Origin: Synergistota bacterium
GTDB taxonomy: Bacteria > Synergistota > Synergistia > Synergistales > Synergistaceae
DNA: 41,638 nt
NCBI GenBank assembly: GCA_023450745.1
Contig: JAEXGR010000082.1
Coordinates: 1 to 41,638, forward strand
Reading direction: 5' to 3'
Shown here: piece after piece, positions 8,002 to 13,756 of the stretch
Numbering within the stretch: the first letter of the stretch is position 1
How the letters are laid out: the number at the start of each line of letters is the position of its first letter
Translations under genes and position numbers: made by a program
Notes under the pieces: model-generated
What the model was told of the DNA's origin: nothing
The model's input: the letters and a program-made list of their open reading frames with translations, nothing else
The model's database searches: none

Positions 8002-8508
8002 TTATTTTTTGGACGCGGCGTCTACTTTTAAAGAGAGAAGATAAATGACGTCCGAGAGCCGGTTGAGGAACTGATATCCCTTTTCCTCCAGTTTTCCCTC
8101 GCGGAAAAGCGGCGTCGCTGTGCGCTCGGCGCGGCGCGCTATCGTGCGGGCCAGATGCAGCGCGGAGCCGCAGCGGGTATCGCCGGGGCGGACGAAGGTC
8201 ATGCCTCCCTCGGGCAGCGCTTCCGTGACGCGCGCCGCCATATTTTCCATGATTGCCGGGTCCGGCGCGGGGTAATCGCACTTCGCGTAATAGGCCATCG
8301 CCCCGAAGAGGTAGTCCTCAATGAAATAAATATCCTGCGCCGTCTTCTCGTCGTCGCAGAAGGCGCGTGCCATCCCCAGCGCCGCCTGACATTCATCGAT
8401 CGTACCGTAGAGCTCGACGACCGGATCGTCCTTCGCAATTCGCTCGCCGTTTGCCAGCGAGGTAGTTCCCTTATCTCCGCCTTTGGTGATCACGTTGAAA
8501 TGCGCCAT
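8002..8508 (-). CDS. Cob(I)alamin adenosyltransferase, PduO type
   Basis: Transfers adenosyl from ATP to cob(I)alamin to make coenzyme B12. The N-terminus carries TKGGDKGTTSL (8-18), the PduO-family ATP loop, followed by VVELYGTIDECQAALG, where the family has its Asp/Glu-rich strand; further on come RTIARRAER and FLNRLSDVIYLLS, the usual PduO C-terminal helices. At 168 residues it is a compact member. A GGAGGTAA ribosome site overlaps the stop of the upstream Cys/His-rich gene 4 bases away, so both are read from one message. B12-dependent amino-acid mutases or propanediol/ethanolamine enzymes would use the product; none lie in the window. Confidence 0.88.
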   Translation of the reverse strand: MAHFNVITKGGDKGTTSLANGERIAKDDPVVELYGTIDECQAALGMARAFCDDEKTAQDIYFIEDYLFGAMAYYAKCDYPAPDPAIMENMAARVTEALPEGGMTFVRPGDTRCGSALHLARTIARRAERTATPLFREGKLEEKGYQFLNRLSDVIYLLSLKVDAASKK

Positions 8509-8512
8509 CTCT

Positions 8513-9040
8513 CTACTTACCTCCGTGGTCGTGATGATGTCCGCCGCAGCCGTCCGCGCGGACGCCGGCCTCTTCGTCGCCGCAGCCGCTCGCGCAGGAA
8601 TCGCAGTCCCCGCAGTGGCAGCTGCATTCGTGCTGTGATTTAAAAGCCACGCGCAGCGTCGCCTCCATAAAAAACTCTTCCGGCAGCGTCTGGCAGACGT
8701 CGCCTCCGAAGCTCGTAAATGTGCGGCAGGGGAACTCCATCCCCTCCGCCGTACGGCACTCGCCGCAGGGGGTGAAATCCAGTTCGAGCATCAGAAGGTT
8801 CTCGATCGGCGTTTCCGGGGTGTCCGCCTCTTCGCATTCTATCGTCACCATATTTGCCATCATAAGGTTGTCCTGCGTCGGCTCGTCCATGATGACCTTG
8901 CGCAGCTTGAGCTTGAAGCCCAGCGGAATCAGCTTCGGCGCCATGCGTGAGCCGAACTTCATTAGATTTTCCCATGTTTCGACCCACGGTGTGGGTTCGA
9001 TGTCTTTCATTGTATAGTGTGCCAGAGTGATGATCTTCAC
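8513..9040 (-). CDS. Unknown protein with Cys/His-rich metal-binding-like tail
   Basis: A 175-residue protein I cannot assign. Residues 1 to about 130 look like a folded domain with CGEC and GMEFPCRTFTSFGGDVC, four cysteines that could hold iron-sulfur or zinc. The tail (about 137-175) is very rich in cysteine, histidine, aspartate and glycine: CSCHCGDCDSCASGCG, then GCGGHHHDHGG. Such tails are common in metal chaperones and storage proteins (nickel, zinc, cobalt). It sits 4 bases upstream of the B12 adenosyltransferase, so a link to cobalt or B12 handling is possible, but this is inference. GGAGG lies 5 bases before the ATG. A -10 TATAAT is present on the minus strand at 9081-9076. Confidence 0.7.
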   Translation of the reverse strand: MKIITLAHYTMKDIEPTPWVETWENLMKFGSRMAPKLIPLGFKLKLRKVIMDEPTQDNLMMANMVTIECEEADTPETPIENLLMLELDFTPCGECRTAEGMEFPCRTFTSFGGDVCQTLPEEFFMEATLRVAFKSQHECSCHCGDCDSCASGCGDEEAGVRADGCGGHHHDHGGK

Positions 9041-9210
9041 ATCGGAGCCTCCTGACTATATGATAAACTTCACATATTATATTACATTACCGCCCCATAT
9101 GGCGGGAAAACGTATGAAAGATTGCTGTCGGCGCCGCCGGACGGTGCAGCTTTGCGCGCCGCGGGAAAATAACGCGTCAGGATGAATTTTCACAAAAATA
9201 AATTTGCCGG

Positions 9211-9239
9211 TTGCCCTGAGGCCGGTCATGAGATAAAAT
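9211..9239 (+). promoter_or_regulatory. Promoter of tRNA-Leu
   Basis: TTGCCC (9211-9216), 17-base spacer, TAAAAT (9234-9239), ending 13 bases before the mature tRNA. Confidence 0.65.
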
Positions 9240-9252
9240 TACATGGTCCAAT

Positions 9253-9339
9253 GCCGGAGTGGCGGAATGGCAGACGCAGCGGACTCAAAATCCGCCGAGG
9301 GTAAACCTCGTGGGGGTTCGACCCCCCCCTCCGGCACCA
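9253..9339 (+). tRNA. tRNA-Leu (anticodon CAA)
   Basis: Complete class II tRNA of 87 bases including encoded CCA. The acceptor arms GCCGGAG and CTCCGGC pair perfectly; the anticodon stem GCGGA/TCCGC frames the loop CTCAAAA with anticodon CAA at 9286-9288, reading UUG. There is a long variable arm (CGAGGGTAAACCTCG), and a T-arm of GGGGG, TTCGACC, CCCCC. tRNA-Leu genes are frequent integration sites, and the two toxin-antitoxin modules follow directly, but I see no repeat of its 3' end downstream. Confidence 0.97.
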
Positions 9340-9385
9340 GATATATAAATCCAAGTCAAAAAAACCACCAAAAAGTAAATCAAAA

Positions 9386-9412
9386 ATCCCTGTGATAGAC
9401 AGGGGTTTTTGT
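9386..9412 (+). terminator. Rho-independent terminator after tRNA-Leu
   Basis: Stem CCCTGT/ACAGGG with 5-base loop (9388-9404) followed by GTTTTTGTTG; the A-run before it makes it partly bidirectional. Confidence 0.75.
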
Positions 9413-9567
9413 TGTTTTAAACCTTGCGGCGCGGTTTCTTTGCTCTGCGGCACGAAAGGATTTTGACGGCGTCACGCAGAGCTGCTGCGGAGGGCTTTTG
9501 GACGGATGCAGGCGAAGGGCGAGGCCCGGGCCAAGGACACAATGTTGGCACGATGAGTTATCTAGAT

Positions 9568-9621
9568 ATGTAATTAAATATATTGACATAGTGCGCATAA
9601 TGCATATAATTTTAATTACAT
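9568..9621 (+). promoter_or_regulatory. Promoter inside an inverted repeat: operator of the RelB-YoeB module
   Basis: Perfect -35 TTGACA (9583-9588), 16-base spacer, perfect -10 TATAAT (9605-9610). It is flanked by a perfect 11-bp inverted repeat, ATGTAATTAAA (9568-9578) and TTTAATTACAT (9611-9621), placed just before the -35 and just after the -10. Type II modules of this kind repress themselves through the antitoxin, so these arms are the likely operator. Confidence 0.75.
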
Positions 9622-9634
9622 GGAGGTGATTAGT

Positions 9635-9907
9635 ATGCCTGCAACCAATGTCAATATCAGGATGGACGAAGATCTTAAGAGGGATATGGAGCGCACCTGT
9701 TATGAGCTGGGAATGAATATGACGACGGCGATCACGATTTTTGCGCGCAAGATGAGCCGCGAGGGGCGCATTCCGTTTGAGGTCTCAATTGATCCGTTTT
9801 ACAGCCGCTCCAATATGGCGGCTCTGCGCGAGTCCGCCGCTCAAGCTAGGGCGGGGAACGTTGTGGTGAGGTCGATGGAGGAGCTTGAGGAGATGGCGCG
9901 TGAATAG
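9635..9907 (+). CDS. RelB/DinJ-family antitoxin
   Basis: A 90-residue ribbon-helix-helix antitoxin. NVNIRMDEDLKRDMERTCYE followed by LGMNMTTAITIFARKM is the DinJ/RelB DNA-binding and dimerisation unit; the acidic tail (VRSMEELEEMARE) should wrap the toxin. I start at ATG 9635 because GGAGGT lies 7 bases before it; an in-frame ATG at 9620 overlaps the ribosome site and operator. The stop overlaps the toxin GTG by 8 bases, the usual coupled arrangement. Expected to bind and neutralise the YoeB-like partner and to repress the promoter inside the 9568-9621 repeat. Confidence 0.9.
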   Translation: MPATNVNIRMDEDLKRDMERTCYELGMNMTTAITIFARKMSREGRIPFEVSIDPFYSRSNMAALRESAAQARAGNVVVRSMEELEEMARE

Positions 9908-10172
9908 GATTGCCTTTTCTGCCGCAGGCTGGGAGGAGTATCTTGCGTGGCAGCTGCGTGATAAAAAGACGCTGGCGAAGATCAACGTGCTGCTGAAGGA
10001 TATCGGTCGTAACGGCCCTCTTGCCGGTAGTGGGAAGCCTGAGGCGCTGACCGGCAATTTGAGCGGCAGGTTCAGCCGGAGTATCAATGAGGCCGATCGG
10101 CTGGTTTATGAAATGGGCGACGACGGGTCTATCGTGGTGCTGCAATGTAAGGGGCATTACGGCGATAGGTAA
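9900..10172 (+). CDS. YoeB/Txe-family mRNA-interferase toxin
   Basis: A 90-residue RelE-superfamily toxin that cleaves mRNA in the ribosomal A site. Aligned by eye with E. coli YoeB, the catalytic residues are kept: E48 in KPEAL (YoeB E46), R67 in EADRLVY (R65) and H86 in KGHY (H83). NLSGRFSRSIN and WEEYLAWQ also match. GTG at 9900 overlaps the antitoxin stop; GAGGAG about 7 bases before it is a good ribosome site. An upstream in-frame start (9885) lies inside the antitoxin and adds five residues unlike the family. The pairing of a DinJ-type antitoxin with a YoeB toxin (classically partnered with YefM) is a mixed but known combination. Confidence 0.9.
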   Translation: MNRIAFSAAGWEEYLAWQLRDKKTLAKINVLLKDIGRNGPLAGSGKPEALTGNLSGRFSRSINEADRLVYEMGDDGSIVVLQCKGHYGDR

Positions 10173-10390
10173 AAAGGTGAAAATTTTATAGTATTGCGAA
10201 GGGCCATTTCCGGTGGGAGCGCCCAGCCGGTCGAGGTCGGGGCCGGGGGCGCAGGAAGCGGGGCGTCCTTGAACGCGCCGCCGTCCGTTATGCAACCTTC
10301 TGTCGTCGCCGAGGCTCGCTCGCGTTTTCCCAATGAGACGCGGGGGCTGGCGGGTGAACAGGTTATGGCGAAGCTGATGCAGTATAAATA
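10173..10390. other. No supported gene; possible coding relic between the two toxin modules
   Basis: Plus-strand frame 10194-10391 could start at TTG and reads through an Ala/Gly/Pro-rich stretch (QPVEVGAGGAGSGAS) to RGLAGEQVMAKLMQYK, but it has no ribosome site and no family resemblance. The minus strand is also open with no start signal. It may be the tail of a decayed gene, since it has coding-like GC bias but no good start. Confidence 0.25.
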
Positions 10391-10402
10391 GTTTGCTATA
10401 AT
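10374..10402 (+). promoter_or_regulatory. Promoter of the small-peptide (toxin-like) mRNA
   Basis: Perfect -10 TATAAT (10397-10402) with a weak -35 CTGATG (10374-10379), spacer 17. Transcript start expected near 10409. The leader then forms a stem: CTCC and TTCC (10419-10427, with one bulged A) pair with GGAA and GGAG (10436-10443), burying the ribosome site GGAGG (10440-10444) of the small ORF. Confidence 0.55.
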
Positions 10403-10452
10403 TGAACGGTTGCCGCAACTCCATTCCTGGCGACGGGAAGGAGGTGGCTTAT

Positions 10453-10533
10453 GTGGAATACGTTCTCTCTTTCATCGTGTCTGTCGCGGCGATAGTAGTA
10501 GGATACTATCTCTGTAAGTGGCTGGACAGGTAG
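10453..10533 (+). CDS. 26-residue single-pass membrane peptide, candidate type I toxin (Fst-like arrangement)
   Basis: Starts at GTG 10453, 8 bases after GGAGG. The peptide has one hydrophobic helix (about residues 4-20, SFIVSVAAIVVGYYL) and a short charged end CKWLDR, the layout of Fst-type and other type I toxins. Its ribosome site lies in a 5' stem (see the promoter entry). Downstream, a convergent short RNA overlaps its 3' untranslated region. The same sequence motif occurs at the ORF start (TTCTCTCTTTCATC, 10463-10476) and at the 5' end of the antisense RNA gene (TTCTCTTTCGTC, 10606-10617). All of this mirrors the par locus of plasmid pAD1, though the peptide sequence is not Fst. An ATG at 10451 would give only a 14-residue non-hydrophobic product. 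It could instead be an untranslated or inert remnant. Confidence 0.6.
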   Translation: MEYVLSFIVSVAAIVVGYYLCKWLDR

Positions 10534-10554
10534 CACGAGCGGCGGCGTAGCCAC

Positions 10555-10589
10555 AAAAAAGCGGGTCGAGGTAGGATCTCGGCCCGCTT
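10555..10589 (-). terminator. Terminator of the antisense RNA, shared with the peptide mRNA
   Basis: 12-bp stem (10559-10570 with 10578-10589, one G-T pair) and 7-base loop. On the minus strand it is followed by a run of six T (10560-10555), a good intrinsic terminator; on the plus strand the T-tract is poor, so it may only partly stop the peptide mRNA. Confidence 0.75.
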
Positions 10590-10616
10590 GCTTATGTGAA
10601 ACACATTCTCTTTCGT
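10555..10616 (-). ncRNA. Candidate antisense RNA (RNA II-like antitoxin), about 62 nt
   Basis: A minus-strand promoter (10623-10650) and the hairpin at 10555-10589 define a short transcript of about 62 nt, close to the ~65 nt of RNA II in the par system. It begins with GAAAGAGAA, which can pair in trans with the start region of the peptide ORF (10463-10476); then ATGTG/CACAT forms a small stem-loop; then the shared terminator, fully complementary to the 3' end of the peptide mRNA. These are the two contact points used by par-type antisense control. Existence and size are inferred from promoter and terminator only. Confidence 0.55.
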
Positions 10617-10622
10617 CACTAT

Positions 10623-10650
10623 ATTCTAGCACATCACGGCGCGCCGTCAA
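10623..10650 (-). promoter_or_regulatory. Strong minus-strand promoter for the antisense RNA
   Basis: -35 TTGACG (10650-10645), 16-base spacer, extended -10 TGCTAGAAT with TAGAAT at 10628-10623. It points back at the small peptide ORF; expected start near 10616. It looks stronger than the peptide promoter, as an antitoxin RNA would need. Confidence 0.65.
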
Positions 10651-10728
10651 GGCTGGTGCGTTGTTTCATGGGGGCGGCGGTATGCCCAGTGAAGGTTTTA
10701 GGAGTTCGCGCGGCGGTTATGCCAGTCA

Positions 10729-10762
10729 ATAACTATATGCTTTCCAAACATTATATAGTTAT
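10729..10762. promoter_or_regulatory. Inverted repeat upstream of the MATE gene
   Basis: Perfect 10-bp arms ATAACTATAT (10729-10738) and ATATAGTTAT (10753-10762), 14 bases apart. Centre-to-centre geometry suits a dimeric regulator. The MATE gene's likely -10 (TAAAAT, extended TGC, 10820s) lies about 60 bases further on, so the repeat could be an activator or repressor site for it. Confidence 0.4.
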
Positions 10763-10901
10763 GCTGCCAATGGATGGTTTGCCGTTTTCAGAGCGCCTGA
10801 TCTGGCGGGCGGCGATATGCTAAAATATCCTGACCATGGGAAAAGGCGTTTTTGTTAAAGAAGAGGCCGGGATTTTTACCGTATCGGATGGGGTGATACA
10901 G

Positions 10902-12269
10902 ATGCTGCTGAATAATAAAAAATATGAGATAGACATGTGCAGCGGGGCGATTTTGCCGAAGATGCTTCTCTTTGCGATTCCGCTGATGTGTTCCAGTATA
11001 TTGCAGCTGCTCTTCAACGCGGCGGATATTATCGTCGTCGGCCGCTACGCGGGCGATAATTCGCTCGCCGCGGTCGGCTCGAATACCTCTCTTATCGGGC
11101 TGCTGACAAATCTTTTTATCGGGCTTTCCATTGGGACCAACGTCCTCGCGGCGCGCTATTATGGCGCGAAGGCGGAGGACGACCTGGCCAAGACGGTCCA
11201 CACCTCGATGGTGCTTGGGATCGCAAGCGGCGTTCTGCTGTCGGTGCTCGGCATCGCCGGCGCGCGAAAGATCCTCATCTGGATGCGGACTCCCGAAGAG
11301 GTGCTGGACCTCGCCACGCTTTATCTGGTCATCTATTTTCTCGGCATGACGGCGGTCATGGTCTACAATTTCGGCAGCGCGATCCTGCGGGCCGTCGGCG
11401 ATACGCGGCGTCCGCTCTATTTTCTCGTCGTCGCCGGTATAATAAACGTCGTCCTGAACCTTTTCTTCGTCATTAATCTGCGCCTCGGCGTCGCGGGCGT
11501 GGCGATTGCGACGGTCATTTCACAGTGCGTATCGGCGCTGCTGGTCGTTCGCTGCCTGCTGCGCGAGGGCGGAGGGATTCGGCTGGTTCCCTCGCGGATG
11601 CGGATAGACAGGGAGAAGCTGATACAGATCTTGAAAATCGGCCTTCCCGCCGGGGTTCAGGGGATTCTTTTTTCCCTTTCAAATGTCGTCATCCAGTCCT
11701 CGATCAACTCCTTCGGCGCGGTGGTGATGGCGGGGAACTCCGCCGCGGCGAACATCGAACTCTTTGTCTATTTCGCGATGAACGCCTTTTATCAGGCCAT
11801 CATCTCTTTCACGAGCCAGAATTACGGCGCCGGGCGCATCAAGCGCCTCTATGAGGTGCTTTTGCGCGGACAGCTCTGCATCGTCGTCACAGGCGGACTG
11901 CTGGGCGCGCTCGTCGTTATTTTCGGGCGCACGCTGCTTGGCGTGTATTCTTCGAGCGACGCGGTGATCAGCGCCGGCATGAGACGGCTGTGGATCTTGT
12001 GCAGCACCTACGCCCTCTGCGGCATGATGGACGGGATGGTGGGGACGCTGCGCGGCATCGGCTATTCGGTGCTGCCGACGGTCGTCACGCTGCTGGGGGC
12101 CTGCGGGCTGCGCCTGGTCTGGATCGCGACGCTCTTTCAGGCTGAGGCCTTCCACACCGTTACGACGGTGTATCTTTCATATCCAGTTTCGTGGGCGGTC
12201 ACCTTCGGCGTGCACGTCCTCTGCTTCCGGTGGATCATGACGAGGCGGCTGCTGGCGAGGAAGCTCTAG
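10902..12269 (+). CDS. MATE-family multidrug/metabolite exporter
   Basis: Polytopic inner-membrane protein of 455 residues with about 12 helices in two homologous halves, each opening with the MATE pattern (KMLLFAIPLMCSSILQLLFNAADIIVVGRYAG; later QILKIGLPAGVQGILFSLSNVVIQSSINSFG). MATE proteins export cationic drugs or metabolites using a sodium or proton gradient. I prefer ATG 10902, which has GGTGAT 4 bases before it and gives the usual family length; an ATG at 10836 adds 22 soluble residues and lies almost at the predicted transcript start. It stands alone, so its substrate cannot be inferred. Confidence 0.9.
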   Translation: MLLNNKKYEIDMCSGAILPKMLLFAIPLMCSSILQLLFNAADIIVVGRYAGDNSLAAVGSNTSLIGLLTNLFIGLSIGTNVLAARYYGAKAEDDLAKTVHTSMVLGIASGVLLSVLGIAGARKILIWMRTPEEVLDLATLYLVIYFLGMTAVMVYNFGSAILRAVGDTRRPLYFLVVAGIINVVLNLFFVINLRLGVAGVAIATVISQCVSALLVVRCLLREGGGIRLVPSRMRIDREKLIQILKIGLPAGVQGILFSLSNVVIQSSINSFGAVVMAGNSAAANIELFVYFAMNAFYQAIISFTSQNYGAGRIKRLYEVLLRGQLCIVVTGGLLGALVVIFGRTLLGVYSSSDAVISAGMRRLWILCSTYALCGMMDGMVGTLRGIGYSVLPTVVTLLGACGLRLVWIATLFQAEAFHTVTTVYLSYPVSWAVTFGVHVLCFRWIMTRRLLARKL

Positions 12270-12422
12270 CCGCCGCGGTCGTACTTTCGCAATATTTTCT
12301 GCCGAAAACCTCACCAAAGGAAATTTTTTGTCAGGTTGTGTCTATTACAAACGCGGATATTATGGTAAAATCCTTATGCATCCCGGTCAATAAAGACGGA
12401 AAATTTAAGAGGAGGTTTTTGC

Positions 12423-13562
12423 ATGCGCAAACTATTCGCAGTATTGGCAATTATGCTCTTGGCTCTCCCCGCTTTCGCCGCCGACACGATCAAAATCGGT
12501 GAAATAGCCACGGTCACCGGAGACTTCGCCGCCTATGGCGTCGCCGAAGTCGAGGCCGTTAAGATGGCTGTCAGCGAGATCAACGCCAAAGGCGGAGTTC
12601 TCGGGAAGAAGCTCGAGGTAATAATGTATGACTGCCGCACGCGCAACGAAGACATGGTGAACGCAGCCCGCCGCCTGGTCCAGCAGGACAAGGTCGTCGC
12701 GGCTATCGGCCCCAGCGGCTCCGGCCTCTGTATCGCGGCCTCCCCGGTATTTAATCAGGGCAAAGTGCCCCACATCGGAACCCTTCCGACAAACCCGAAC
12801 GTGACGGTCGATGAAAAGGGCAAAGTAAAGCCCTACAACTTCCGCATCTGCTTCCTCGATCCCTACCAGGGAAAGATTCTCGCCGTATTTGCGGCAAACG
12901 ACCTTAAAGCGAAGAAGGCCGCGATACTTTACGACGTATCGAGCGACTATTCGCACGGACTGCGCGAGTTCTTTACGAAGAGCTTCAAGGCCGCCGGAGG
13001 CAAGATCGTCGCTGACGAAGGCCACCGCGGTGAAGACGTCGACTTCCGCGCCCAGCTGACGAAGATCAAGCAGTCGAACCCCGACGTGCTCGTTCTGCCG
13101 ACCATGGGCAAGTGCACGCCTCTCTCCGTCAAGCAGGCGCGTGAGATGGGCATCGACGTTCCCATCATCGGCGGCGACGGATACGGCGACTTCATGTGGG
13201 AGATCACCGGCAAAGAGGCGATGAAGAACACCTTCTGGGTGAGCCACGTCGCCAAGGAAGACCCCGCGCTGAAAGATTTCTTCGCGAAGTACAAGAAGCA
13301 GGCCGGCACGGAGTGCCAGGAGTTTATGAACGCGGTCATGGCTTATGACTCGGTCTACTGGCTCGCGGATGCGATCAAGCGCGCGAACAGCACCGACCCC
13401 GTCAAAGTGCGCGACGCTCTTGAAAAGACAAAGGGCCTCCAGCTGATGCACACGAAGCTGACGATGGACGAATTCCACAACCCGAAGGACAAGGACGGAT
13501 TCATCCTTGAGGCGAAGGACGGCAAAGCGGTGTTCTTCAAGAAGATCAGACCGAACGACTAA
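12423..13562 (+). CDS. Branched-chain amino-acid-type ABC substrate-binding protein (LivJ/LivK family)
   Basis: Periplasmic ligand-binding protein of 379 residues. A Sec signal peptide (1-19, MRKLFAVLAIMLLALPAFA) is cleaved before ADTIKIG. No lipobox cysteine follows, which suits a soluble periplasmic protein in a two-membrane cell. The mature part is a type I binding fold: GEIATVTGDFAAYGVAEVEA, GPSGSG (ligand-binding serine region) and YDVSSDYSHGL. It probably binds Leu/Ile/Val or another amino acid or amide. No permease or ATPase genes are nearby, so it must share a transporter encoded elsewhere. AGAGGAGG lies upstream of the ATG; an extended -10 (TGGTAAAAT, 12364-12371) is a possible promoter. 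Confidence 0.93.
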   Translation: MRKLFAVLAIMLLALPAFAADTIKIGEIATVTGDFAAYGVAEVEAVKMAVSEINAKGGVLGKKLEVIMYDCRTRNEDMVNAARRLVQQDKVVAAIGPSGSGLCIAASPVFNQGKVPHIGTLPTNPNVTVDEKGKVKPYNFRICFLDPYQGKILAVFAANDLKAKKAAILYDVSSDYSHGLREFFTKSFKAAGGKIVADEGHRGEDVDFRAQLTKIKQSNPDVLVLPTMGKCTPLSVKQAREMGIDVPIIGGDGYGDFMWEITGKEAMKNTFWVSHVAKEDPALKDFFAKYKKQAGTECQEFMNAVMAYDSVYWLADAIKRANSTDPVKVRDALEKTKGLQLMHTKLTMDEFHNPKDKDGFILEAKDGKAVFFKKIRPND

Positions 13563-13585
13563 AATTTAAAATATTGCAATATAAA

Positions 13586-13624
13586 CGGAGCCCGGGGCAC
13601 TTTTTGTCCCCCGGGCTTCGTTTC
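13586..13624 (+). terminator. Terminator of the binding-protein gene
   Basis: GC-rich stem of CGGAGCCCGGGG with CCCCGGGCTTCG, followed by GTTTCAT; 24 bases after the stop codon. Confidence 0.75.
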
Positions 13625-13756
13625 ATATATGCGGCGGGAAATCACGATTTAAGTAAAAATACGGGGCGGGCTTTTTGATCATTTTTGTAGTTGCTTCAAT
13701 AAAATTCTGTTATTATGGGTACAAATCCCATCTCACGCCCGAAGGAGGCCCGCTTT

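Noticed and set aside
9226..9598. Minus-strand frames across and after tRNA-Leu
   Set aside because: They read through the tRNA and its terminator hairpin; no ribosome site.
10596..10823. 75-codon plus frame before the MATE gene
   Set aside because: Overlaps the antisense promoter and an inverted repeat; no ribosome site; composition is not protein-like.
9253..10900. Integrated element with tRNA attachment site
   Set aside because: No integrase and no second copy of the tRNA 3' end seen in the following 1.5 kb; kept only as a hypothesis.
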